DNA from: JACCTH01 sp035281645
GTDB taxonomy: Bacteria; Actinomycetota; Acidimicrobiia; Spongiisociales; ZC4RG35
Assembly: GCA_035281645.1 (NCBI GenBank)
Contig: DATEDN010000017.1
Span: 41,823 to 105,822, forward strand
DNA length: 64,000 nucleotides
Reading direction: 5' to 3'
Shown here piece after piece: positions 41,201 to 49,377 of the stretch. The first letter of the stretch is position 1. Each line of letters begins with the position of its first letter. The position numbers and the translations under genes are program-made. The notes under the pieces are model-generated. The model was not told where the DNA came from. It made no database searches and saw only the letters and a list, made by a program, of their open reading frames with translations.

Positions 41201-41633
41201 CATGCTGAAGCTCGTCCACTTGGTCGACGACAAGATCCATGCCCGCTCGACCGGCCCCTACTCGATGATCACCCAGCAGCCGCTGGGTGGGAAAGCGCAG
41301 TTTGGTGGACAGCGGTTCGGCGAAATGGAGGTTTGGGCCCTCGAGGCCTATGGCGCCGCCTACGCCCTCCAGGAACTGCTCACCATCAAGTCCGACGATG
41401 TTCAGGGCCGGGTCAAGGTTTACGAGGCGATCGTCAAGGGCGACAACATTCCAGAGCCCGGTGTCCCGGAGTCATTCCGGGTGCTGGTGAAGGAGATGCA
41501 GAGCCTTTGCCTGAACGTCGAGATGCTGGCCGCGGGCGAAGAGGTCGAGCTGCGTGATCTCGACGACGACTTCCGTCCCTCGGAATCACTCAATATCGAT
41601 CTCTCCCGGCCCGAGCGCCCGGAAGCAGATTGA
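38286..41633 (+). CDS. rpoB: DNA-directed RNA polymerase subunit beta
   Basis: The 1115-residue beta subunit of core RNA polymerase. TTG 38286 is preceded by AAGGAGG and gives [20 protein letters not shown], typical of actinobacterial RpoB. The rifampicin pocket [40 protein letters not shown], the catalytic-region [16 protein letters not shown] and [10 protein letters not shown] are all present. Compared with E. coli numbering, position 518 is Pro instead of Asn, 522 Ala and 527 Arg, while Asp516, His526 and Ser531 are wild type. It is followed by rpoC after 57 bases. The usual upstream rplJ/rplL genes are absent; a MarR gene stands there. Confidence 0.99.
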   Translation: [1115 protein letters not shown]

Positions 41634-41690
41634 TACAGATATCACACGTCAGATTTTCAGACACGAACGCTGATCAACTAGGAGAAGTAA

Positions 41691-44600
41691 TTGGCAAATC
41701 AGGTCTTTGACGAACTCAAGATCGGCCTCGCCTCGAGCGACCAGATTCGCGCCTGGTCGTTCGGAGAGGTCAAGAAGCCGGAAACGATCAACTACCGCAC
41801 CCTCCGTCCAGAGAAGGAGGGGCTTTTCGACGAGCGCATCTTTGGTCCACAGCGGGACTGGGAGTGCTACTGCGGAAAGTACAAGCGAATTCGCTACAAG
41901 GGAATCATCTGCGAGCGTTGCGGGGTCGAGGTCACCCGCTCGAAGGTTCGCCGCGAGCGCATGGGGCATATCGAGTTGGCAGCTCCGGTCACCCACATCT
42001 GGTTCTTCAAAGGCGTGCCGAGCCGTCTCGGGTACCTGCTTGACATGTCGCCCAAGGAACTGGAGAAGGTGATCTACTTCGCCGCCTATCTGATCACCGA
42101 CGTCGACCATGACAAGCGTCACAAAGACCTCTCCGAGCTCGAGGAAAACCTGCAGGCCGAGAAGCAGGTGATTCAGGACGAGTTCGATCAGTGGAAGCAG
42201 CAGCGTCTCGAGCGGCTCGAGGTCGAGCTCTCGCAGATGGAAGAGGGTGGTGCCAAGGGCCAGGAGATCTCAGCTCGCCGCCGCGAGGTCGAAAAAGAGA
42301 TGCGGGAGCGTGAAGAGCGAGCCAAGCGCGAGATCGAACTGATCCAGGATGCCTTCGACATCTTCGGCAAGATGGAGCCCAAGACCCTGGTCGAGTCCGA
42401 GCCTCTCTGGCGCGCGATCTCAGATCGCTATGACCAGTACTTCAAAGGAGGGATGGGCGCCGAGTCGGTAAAGAACCTTCTCGATCACCTCAATCTCGAC
42501 GATGAGCTGGCCAAGCTCCAGCAAGACCTGGCCGCCAACTCCGCCCAGAAGCGGCAGCGGGCAACTCAGCGGATCAAAGTCGTGCGGCCCTTCTGGGAAG
42601 GCAAGAACCGGCCTCGTGACCTGATCCTCGAGACGGTCCCGGTGATTCCGCCTGATCTGCGCCCCATGGTGCAGCTCGACGGTGGTCGCTTTGCCACCTC
42701 TGATCTCAATGACCTCTATCGAAGAGTCATTAACCGCAACAACCGGTTGAAGAGGCTGCTCGATCTCGGCGCTCCCGAGATCATCGTTAACAACGAGAAG
42801 CGGATGCTACAGGAAGCCGTCGATGCCCTTTTCGACAACGGCCGACGCGGACGGGCGGTGACGGGCCCCGGCAACCGCGCCCTGAAATCGCTCTCGGACA
42901 TGTTGAAGGGAAAGCAGGGACGGTTCCGACAGAATCTGCTCGGGAAGCGGGTCGACTACTCGGGCCGCTCGGTCATCGTCGTCGGACCCCAGCTCCAGCT
43001 CAACCAGTGCGGGCTTCCCAAGGTGATGGCGCTTGAGCTCTTCAAGCCCTTCGTGATGAAGCGGCTGGCGGAAAAGGGCCACGCGCAGAACATCAAATCG
43101 GCCAAGCGGATGGTGGAGCGGCAGCGGCCCCAGGTCTGGGACGTCCTCTCCGAGGTGATCCAGGAGCACCCGGTGCTGCTCAACCGTGCCCCCACCCTCC
43201 ACCGTCTCGGGATCCAGGCTTTCGAACCGGTCCTGGTCGAGGGCAAGGCGATCCAGATTCACCCTCTGGTTTGTGAGGCGTTCAACGCCGACTTCGACGG
43301 TGATCAGATGGCAGTCCACCTGCCACTCTCCGCAGAAGCGCAAGCCGAGGCGAGGGTGTTGATGATGTCCACCAACAACGTCCTCCGCCCATCGAACGGC
43401 CGGCCGGTCATCACCCCATCCCAGGACATGGTGATCGGGATGTATTACCTGTCGGAGTCGGTCACGGGCGCCGGTGATCCCCCCGTCTTCGGAACGGTGG
43501 AGGAAGCCAGCATGGCCTATGACCTCGGTCAACTCGGCCTCCATACGCCGATCAAGCTGCGGGTCGGAGAGCGCGCCGGCACCCCCGAGCGGCACGAGCA
43601 GTTCAAGACCGCTCTTCGGGGATTGATCACCGACGAGCCGGTCGACGGGACCAAGCTCTTCGAGACCACCCTGGGAAGGGCCGTGATCAACTCGGCCTTT
43701 CCGGTGGACTTCCCCTACATCAACTCGGCCCTCTCGAAGGGAGACATCGGTCGGCTTATCGAGGTCGTTATCGAGCATTACCCCCGTTCGGACGTAGCCG
43801 CCACGCTTGATGCCATCAAGGATCTGGGGTTCCGCTATGCCACCAAAGCCGGCCTCACCATCGGCCTCGAGGATGTCAAGACGCCCGGAAACAAGGCGGA
43901 GATCCTCTCGGGATACGAGATCATGGCTGACAAGGTGCAACAGCAGTTCCTCAAGGGCGTCATGACTGAAGAGGAGCGGCGTCAGGAGCTGATCGAGATC
44001 TGGACCAGAGCCACCGACGACGTCAAGGACGCGATGGAGGCCAACCTCAAGTCCGAGAAGTTCAATCCGCTCGACATGATGGTCGGATCCGGCGCCCGCG
44101 GGAACATGCTGCAGGTGCGCCAGATCGCCGGGATGCGAGGCCTGGTGGCCAATCCCAAGGGAGACATCATCCCCCGGCCGATCGTGTCGAACTTCCGGGA
44201 AGGGCTCTCGGTCCTCGAGTACTTCATCTCCACCCACGGCGTCCGCAAAGGTCTGGCCGACACCGCCCTGCGAACTGCCGACTCCGGATACCTGACCCGT
44301 CGCCTGGTCGACGTCAGCCAGGAAGTGATCATCAAGCAAGCCGACTGCGAGACGGACAAGAGCATTCGGGTGGCGACCATCGACGAGCGAGGCCGTCCGA
44401 TCCGGAATCTCCGTTCTCGGGTCTTCGGCCGGGTGCTGTCCGATGACGTCAAGGTCGATCGCAAGATCGTCGAGGGTGACGACATCAAGCTCTCGGCGGG
44501 CACCCTCCTCGGCACGAGGGAGATGCAGTTGATCTTAGCAACGCCGGGAATCACGGAGTTGCGGGTCCGTTCGCCTCTCACCTGCGATGCCCCACTTGGA

Positions 44601-45629
44601 GTGTGCCAGCAGTGCTATGGCCTCTCCCTCGCCACTGGAAAGCAGGTCGAGCTGGGAGAAGCGGTCGGGATCATGGCCGCCCAATCCATCGGCGAACCTG
44701 GCACCCAGCTGACCATGCGCACCTTCCATACCGGTGGCGTCGCCGGTGAGGACATCACTCACGGGTTGCCGAGGGTGGTCGAGCTTTTCGAAGCTCGCAC
44801 TCCCAAGGGGAAGGCGGTGCTGGCCGAGGTCGGGGGACCGGTCCAGATCATCGACGACGACGAAGGCAAGCGGGTTGTGGTCGACGCCAAGGAGGGCGAG
44901 GCCGCATACGGTGTATCTCGCCGGGCCCGACTTCGCATCGCCGACGGTGACGTGATCGAGGCCGGGACCCAGCTCACCGAGGGTCCGTTGGATCCGAAGG
45001 AGGTCCTCGAGGTGCGCGGAGTCCGGGCAGCTCAGCAGTATCTGGTCGACCAGGTGCAGGAGGTCTACCGGTCTCAGGGCGTGGAAATCCACGACAAGCA
45101 CATCGAGCTGATCGTCCGTCAGATGCTCCGCCGGATCAGGGTGGTGAACCCGGGCGACTCGGAGTTCATGCCGGCCGAGCTGGTCGACGAGCGCGATTTC
45201 CGCGACGCCAACCGGCGCTTGCTCGAGGACGAAAAGCAGCCCGCAGAAGGCCGGACCGAGCTGATGGGGATCACCAAGGCTTCGTTGGCCACCGACTCCT
45301 GGCTCTCGGCCGCCTCCTTCCAGGAGACCACCCGGGTGCTGACCGACGCCGCCATCTTCGGCAAGTCGGACTACATGCGAGGCCTCAAGGAGAACGTGAT
45401 CATTGGTCGCTTGATCCCCGCGGGAACCGGTGCCGCCGACTATCAGTCGCTCCAGCCCAACTTGCCGGGGGCGACCACGGTGGAATCGCTCGGCTGGCAG
45501 TTCGGGCCCCGGGAGCGGGAATGGACGGCCGAAGAGGCAGCCAACTGGCTGCGGGCCGGAGGCAACTCCGATGAAGACTTCGACTTCGCGGAGGGCGTCG
45601 ATTTCGAAGAGACCGACGAGGACGAATAG
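41691..45629 (+). CDS. rpoC: DNA-directed RNA polymerase subunit beta'
   Basis: The 1312-residue beta' subunit. The N-terminal zinc finger is CYCGKYKRIRYKGIICERCG, and the catalytic metal site is FNADFDGDQMAVHLPLS. A charged coiled segment occurs at about 145-225 (Glu/Lys/Arg rich). The second zinc site is near CDAPLGVCQQCYG, and AVGIMAAQSIGEPGTQLTMR marks the trigger/bridge region. TTG 41691 has AGGAGA six bases upstream. The gene reads on directly from rpoB. No rpsL/rpsG follows; an acetyltransferase gene overlaps or abuts its end. Confidence 0.99.
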   Translation: MANQVFDELKIGLASSDQIRAWSFGEVKKPETINYRTLRPEKEGLFDERIFGPQRDWECYCGKYKRIRYKGIICERCGVEVTRSKVRRERMGHIELAAPVTHIWFFKGVPSRLGYLLDMSPKELEKVIYFAAYLITDVDHDKRHKDLSELEENLQAEKQVIQDEFDQWKQQRLERLEVELSQMEEGGAKGQEISARRREVEKEMREREERAKREIELIQDAFDIFGKMEPKTLVESEPLWRAISDRYDQYFKGGMGAESVKNLLDHLNLDDELAKLQQDLAANSAQKRQRATQRIKVVRPFWEGKNRPRDLILETVPVIPPDLRPMVQLDGGRFATSDLNDLYRRVINRNNRLKRLLDLGAPEIIVNNEKRMLQEAVDALFDNGRRGRAVTGPGNRALKSLSDMLKGKQGRFRQNLLGKRVDYSGRSVIVVGPQLQLNQCGLPKVMALELFKPFVMKRLAEKGHAQNIKSAKRMVERQRPQVWDVLSEVIQEHPVLLNRAPTLHRLGIQAFEPVLVEGKAIQIHPLVCEAFNADFDGDQMAVHLPLSAEAQAEARVLMMSTNNVLRPSNGRPVITPSQDMVIGMYYLSESVTGAGDPPVFGTVEEASMAYDLGQLGLHTPIKLRVGERAGTPERHEQFKTALRGLITDEPVDGTKLFETTLGRAVINSAFPVDFPYINSALSKGDIGRLIEVVIEHYPRSDVAATLDAIKDLGFRYATKAGLTIGLEDVKTPGNKAEILSGYEIMADKVQQQFLKGVMTEEERRQELIEIWTRATDDVKDAMEANLKSEKFNPLDMMVGSGARGNMLQVRQIAGMRGLVANPKGDIIPRPIVSNFREGLSVLEYFISTHGVRKGLADTALRTADSGYLTRRLVDVSQEVIIKQADCETDKSIRVATIDERGRPIRNLRSRVFGRVLSDDVKVDRKIVEGDDIKLSAGTLLGTREMQLILATPGITELRVRSPLTCDAPLGVCQQCYGLSLATGKQVELGEAVGIMAAQSIGEPGTQLTMRTFHTGGVAGEDITHGLPRVVELFEARTPKGKAVLAEVGGPVQIIDDDEGKRVVVDAKEGEAAYGVSRRARLRIADGDVIEAGTQLTEGPLDPKEVLEVRGVRAAQQYLVDQVQEVYRSQGVEIHDKHIELIVRQMLRRIRVVNPGDSEFMPAELVDERDFRDANRRLLEDEKQPAEGRTELMGITKASLATDSWLSAASFQETTRVLTDAAIFGKSDYMRGLKENVIIGRLIPAGTGAADYQSLQPNLPGATTVESLGWQFGPREREWTAEEAANWLRAGGNSDEDFDFAEGVDFEETDEDE

Positions 45630-46200
45630 CGACCTGACCATCGTCCCGGTCACTCCGGGGCGATGGTCGGATCTGGAAACGCTCTTCGGTCCCAACGGGG
45701 CCTACTCGAACTGCTGGTGCACCTGGTGGATCCTCACCGGCAAAGAGTTTTCAGAAGCGCTTCCCAGCCAGCGGCGAGAGTTGCTCAACGAGCTGGTGGC
45801 CGACGGTCATAAGCCGGGGCTTTTGGCTTACCGCGATCGCAAACCCGTGGGCTGGTGCGCGGTGGGCCCGCGGCAGCGCTACACCCGGTTGATGTCGTCA
45901 CGATCCCAGGTCTATCGCCCGGTCGATGATCCCCAGGGCAACTGGGTCATCAACTGCTTCTTCATCGATCGTGCCCAGCGCGGGACCGGGGTCGCTACGG
46001 AGCTACTAGAGGCAGCCATCGCCTTTGCGCGCAAGTCGAAGGCGAGGACGCTCGATGGCTATCCGTTGCTCGACGGCAGCCACGGATCCGCTTCCCTCTA
46101 TGTCGGTACTTACTCGATGTTCGAGAGCGCTGGGTTCCGCGAGATCTCGCGGGTCCGAGACCGTCCGTTGATGCGACTTCGGTTAACTGGAGAGAGCTGA
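45571..46200 (+). CDS. GNAT family N-acetyltransferase
   Basis: A GNAT-fold acetyltransferase with an acceptor-side N-terminus (WSDLETLFGPNGAYSNCWCTWW), PVGWCAVGPRQRY and the acetyl-CoA loop CFFIDRAQRGTGVATELLEA. The start is uncertain. ATG 45571 has GGAGG at eight bases but overlaps rpoC by 59 bases and adds a basic non-family-like tail. Conserved sequence begins at TIVPVTPGRW, just after a CTG at 45634, five bases past the rpoC stop. The shorter protein would have 188 residues, the longer 209. Its 3' end overlaps the convergent adenine deaminase by 18 bases. The substrate is unknown. Confidence 0.82.
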   Translation: MKTSTSRRASISKRPTRTNSDLTIVPVTPGRWSDLETLFGPNGAYSNCWCTWWILTGKEFSEALPSQRRELLNELVADGHKPGLLAYRDRKPVGWCAVGPRQRYTRLMSSRSQVYRPVDDPQGNWVINCFFIDRAQRGTGVATELLEAAIAFARKSKARTLDGYPLLDGSHGSASLYVGTYSMFESAGFREISRVRDRPLMRLRLTGES

Positions 46201-47139
46201 ATCGAGTGAATTGCGGGCGATGGTCGCCAAGTCGCCCCGACTGAGTTGGAGAGCTTCGGCGACCCGGACGTAGTTGTCTCCGACATAACCACCGAAGTAG
46301 GCGGGGTCGTCGGAATTGATCGAAATGTTGAGTCCGAGCTCGAGCATGCGGGCAAGGGGATGCTGGTCCAACGAAGGAACGACCTGCAGCCGCTCGTTGG
46401 AAAGCGGGCAGACCGTAATTGGCGTTTGCTCGTCGCGGAGCCTCTTCACCAAGTCAGGGTCCTCGAGCGAGCGCACGCCGTGGTCGATTCGCTCGGCCCC
46501 GAGGAGGTCGAGCGCCTGCCAGACATATTCGGGGGGACCTTCCTCTCCGGCATGAGCAACCGTGCGCAGTCCCATGCTGCGGGCCCGAGAAAAGGCGTTC
46601 TTGAATTTTTCCGGGGGGTAACCGACTTCGGACGAGTCGAGGCCGACGGCCAGGATTTGGTCAAGGTGGGGCTCAGCGAGATCGAGTGTGCGAAGAGCAT
46701 CTTCTTCCGGGAGGTGGCGGAGAAAACACATGATCAGTGCCGAATCGATGGCGTCGGCGAATTGTCGCTGTGCCGAGTGGAAACCGGCCATGAAGGTTTC
46801 AAAACCGATGCCGCGACTCAGGTGGGCCTGAGGGTCGAAGAAGATCTCAGCCCGGGTCACGCCATCGTTGGCCGCCTTTCGGAGGTAGGCGGAAAGCAGA
46901 TCGGCGTAGTCCTGTTCCGTCTGCAGAACGGCCGCCGCTCGGTAGTAGATGTCGAGAAAAGACTGGAGGTCGGTGAACTCATATGCCCGCCGCGCCTCCT
47001 CCACGGTGGCAAAAGGGAGCTCCACCCGGTTGCGGTCGGCGAGGGCAAACATGAGCTCGGGTTCGAGCGTGCCTTCGACGTGAACGTGCAGCTCGGCTTT
47101 TGGCAATTCCCGGACGAAGCTGGCCATCCCCTCTGACAT
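46183..47139 (-). CDS. Adenine deaminase (adenosine deaminase-family type)
   Basis: A 318-residue TIM-barrel amidohydrolase. Metal His residues are in ELHVHVEGTLEPELMFALAD (His18, His20), catalytic residues in HAGEEGPPEYVWQALDLLG, then ERIDHGVRSL, and SINSDDPAYFGGYVGDNY. EGTLEPEL and DPAYFGGY resemble the subgroup with proven adenine deaminase activity rather than true adenosine deaminases, so the likely reaction is adenine to hypoxanthine. Hypoxanthine is a substrate for the xanthine-dehydrogenase-type enzyme next door. TACCGT lies six bases before ATG 47139, so it may have its own leaderless promoter besides read-through from 47179-54808. Confidence 0.88.
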   Translation of the reverse strand: MSEGMASFVRELPKAELHVHVEGTLEPELMFALADRNRVELPFATVEEARRAYEFTDLQSFLDIYYRAAAVLQTEQDYADLLSAYLRKAANDGVTRAEIFFDPQAHLSRGIGFETFMAGFHSAQRQFADAIDSALIMCFLRHLPEEDALRTLDLAEPHLDQILAVGLDSSEVGYPPEKFKNAFSRARSMGLRTVAHAGEEGPPEYVWQALDLLGAERIDHGVRSLEDPDLVKRLRDEQTPITVCPLSNERLQVVPSLDQHPLARMLELGLNISINSDDPAYFGGYVGDNYVRVAEALQLSRGDLATIARNSLDSALSS

Positions 47140-47145
47140 GCCGGG

Positions 47146-47151
47146 ACGGTA
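47146..47151 (-). promoter_or_regulatory. Leaderless -10 box for adenine deaminase
   Basis: TACCGT on the minus strand (47151-47146) is six bases before ATG 47139. No Shine-Dalgarno sequence is present. No clear -35 is seen. Confidence 0.4.
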
Positions 47152-47178
47152 GACGCTTTTGGGAGGATTTACCGCCGG

Positions 47179-49377
47179 TCAGCCGGTCAGGCCGGCAAGG
47201 ACGCGGGAAGGGGTTAGGGGCAGTTGATGAAACCAAACCCCGGTGGCGTCGTGGAGGGCGGCGACCACCGCCGCCGCGTAGGGAACGAGAGGCATCTCGG
47301 CCATCCCCCGGACCCCCCAGGGGCCGCGGGGGTCGGGGTGTTCGAGGAGGATGGTGCGTACTTCGCCGGGAATGTCATCGATCCCAGGGATGAGATACGC
47401 CGATAGGCGGGGATTGGTGATGCGAGCGTCCTTCACCTGCAAGTCCTCGGTAATGGCGTATCCATGCGCCTGCACGATCGCTCCCTCCACCTGTCCCTCG
47501 GCCAGGGTCCGATTGATCACCCGGCCGACGTCGTTGGCGCAGATGACCCGGTCGACGCGGATATGGCCCGTCTCGATGTCGACCGATAGGTCAACCACCT
47601 CGGCCACGTACCCGTAAGCAAAGTTGGGCTGTCCCTCTCCCGTGACCGGATCCAACGTCTCGGTGGGAGGGGGGACGAAGCGGAATTCGCCCCGGGCTGG
47701 TCGCTCGCCGTCGTTCCACTTCTTGGTTGCTTCCTCCACCGCCCCGAGGATTGAGTTGCCTGACATCCAGGTGAGCCGGGAGGCAGAAGCCGATCCGGAG
47801 TCGCCCGAGGTGGCGGTGTCGGAGTAGACGGTTTCCACCTGCGCGTAATCGATGCCGATCGCCATCGCCGTCATCTGCCGAAGGGCGGTGTGCGACCCTT
47901 GGCCGACTTCGGCGGCGCCGTGGTAAAGGATCGCCCGTTCGACTTCATCGTCTCCAAAAAGCTCCACTGTCGCCTCGCAGCGCTCGGGAAATCCAAACGA
48001 GAACCCAACGTTCTTGTATCCGCAGGCGAAGCCTCTGCCCCGGCGAATGGCGCTCTCTTCGGCGGGAAGGGTGGCAACAGGACGCAACGTCCCCACTTCG
48101 AACTCCTCGGAGGCGGCGGTAGCGGCGGCCTCGATCACTGAGGGGAGGCTCACCCCGAGAGGCATTTCCGCCTGGGTGATGCCAATCGACCCGTCACGGA
48201 GGCTATTCAGCAAGCGCAGTTCGATCGGGTCCATGTCCAATGCCTGCGCCAACTTGTTCATCTGCGTCTCTGCCACCAACGCCCCTTGGGGGGCACCGAA
48301 TCCGCGAAAGGCCCCCCCGGGGACGGCGTTGGTGTAGACGGCGTAGCTATCGATGCGAGCGTTGGGAATTTCGTACGGACCGCCCACGCAGAGATGGAGG
48401 TTGCCGAGCACCTTGTTCGACGTGTAGTTGTACCCACCGGCATCGAGATAACAGTCAGCCTCGACCGCCACGATCTTTCCCTCGCGTGTTGCCCCCAGTC
48501 GGGCCTTGATCCGGCCCCGGTGACGCTTGTGATGTCCGACGATGCTTTCCTCCCGCGACCATTGGCACCGAATCGGCCGCCGGATCCCGCGCCCGGCGAG
48601 CTTGCGCGCCGCCGCCGCCAGGACGATCTGCATCGACATGTCTTCCCGGCCTCCGAAGGCGCCACCGATGGCCGGGTATTTGACACGGACCGCATCCGTC
48701 GGGAGATCGAGGGCATGAGCGATTTGCTCCTGATCCTCGACGGTCCATTGGCCGGCGATCTCGACTGTTACCCGGCCCTCTTCGTCGATGTAGGAGATCG
48801 CCGCCTCGGGCTGAAGGAAGGCATGCTCCTGATAGGGCACCTCATAGGTGCCCTCGACCACCACCTCGGCCTGGGACCATCCGGCGTCGATGTCACCCTT
48901 TCGGATTCGCAGGTGGTGGTAGGCGTTGGTGTCGAGGCCGTTCTCGGGATGGAGCATCATCGTCGACTGGAGGGAGTTGTCGATGTCGCCCAGGATTGGG
49001 AGCTCTTCCCATTCCACGTCGATGGCGGCTGCTCCCACCCGCGCTGCCTCTACGTTTTCGGCGATAACCACGCACAGTTGGTCTGCCTCCCAACGCGAGA
49101 TGTTCTCGGCGACTGAGGTGAGTTCGTTGCCCAGACCGATCAGTACCGGTTGATCCCGAAAGACCAGCCCGTACTCGTTGACCGGGATATCTGACGCGGT
49201 GAGGACGTCTACTACTCCTGGTAGAGCCAGGGCCCGATCGACCTCAAGCCTGACCAGCCGAGCGTGCGGTTGGTCGGTGAAGACGATGTGGGCGTGGAGA
49301 AAGTCGGGATAAATGATGTCGGCCGGGAAGAGGGCGGACCCCTTGACCTTCTCGGGACCATCGAGGCGTCGAGTCAC
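47179..49377 (-). CDS. Xanthine dehydrogenase-type molybdopterin-binding subunit
   Basis: A 732-residue large subunit of the xanthine oxidase family, carrying the Mo-cofactor for hydroxylation of purines or other N-heterocycles. It shows the Ald_Xan_dh_C domain from residue 1 (RRLDGPEKVKGSALFPADII), YPAIGGAFGGREDMS, GGAFRGFGAPQGA, GQGSHTALRQMTAMAIG, and near the C-terminus GVRGMAEMPLVPYAAAV, where the catalytic Glu sits (GMAE instead of the common GVGE). GTG 49377 overlaps the stop of the FAD/2Fe-2S gene as GTGA. It is expected to form one enzyme with that subunit. Purine substrates are inferred from adenine deaminase and the guanine-deaminase-like neighbour. Confidence 0.92.
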   Translation of the reverse strand: MTRRLDGPEKVKGSALFPADIIYPDFLHAHIVFTDQPHARLVRLEVDRALALPGVVDVLTASDIPVNEYGLVFRDQPVLIGLGNELTSVAENISRWEADQLCVVIAENVEAARVGAAAIDVEWEELPILGDIDNSLQSTMMLHPENGLDTNAYHHLRIRKGDIDAGWSQAEVVVEGTYEVPYQEHAFLQPEAAISYIDEEGRVTVEIAGQWTVEDQEQIAHALDLPTDAVRVKYPAIGGAFGGREDMSMQIVLAAAARKLAGRGIRRPIRCQWSREESIVGHHKRHRGRIKARLGATREGKIVAVEADCYLDAGGYNYTSNKVLGNLHLCVGGPYEIPNARIDSYAVYTNAVPGGAFRGFGAPQGALVAETQMNKLAQALDMDPIELRLLNSLRDGSIGITQAEMPLGVSLPSVIEAAATAASEEFEVGTLRPVATLPAEESAIRRGRGFACGYKNVGFSFGFPERCEATVELFGDDEVERAILYHGAAEVGQGSHTALRQMTAMAIGIDYAQVETVYSDTATSGDSGSASASRLTWMSGNSILGAVEEATKKWNDGERPARGEFRFVPPPTETLDPVTGEGQPNFAYGYVAEVVDLSVDIETGHIRVDRVICANDVGRVINRTLAEGQVEGAIVQAHGYAITEDLQVKDARITNPRLSAYLIPGIDDIPGEVRTILLEHPDPRGPWGVRGMAEMPLVPYAAAVVAALHDATGVWFHQLPLTPSRVLAGLTG

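Noticed and set aside
42807..44339. 510-residue minus-strand open frame inside rpoC
   Set aside because: Antisense shadow of highly conserved rpoC codons; Asp/Gly/Val/Leu-rich with no motif.
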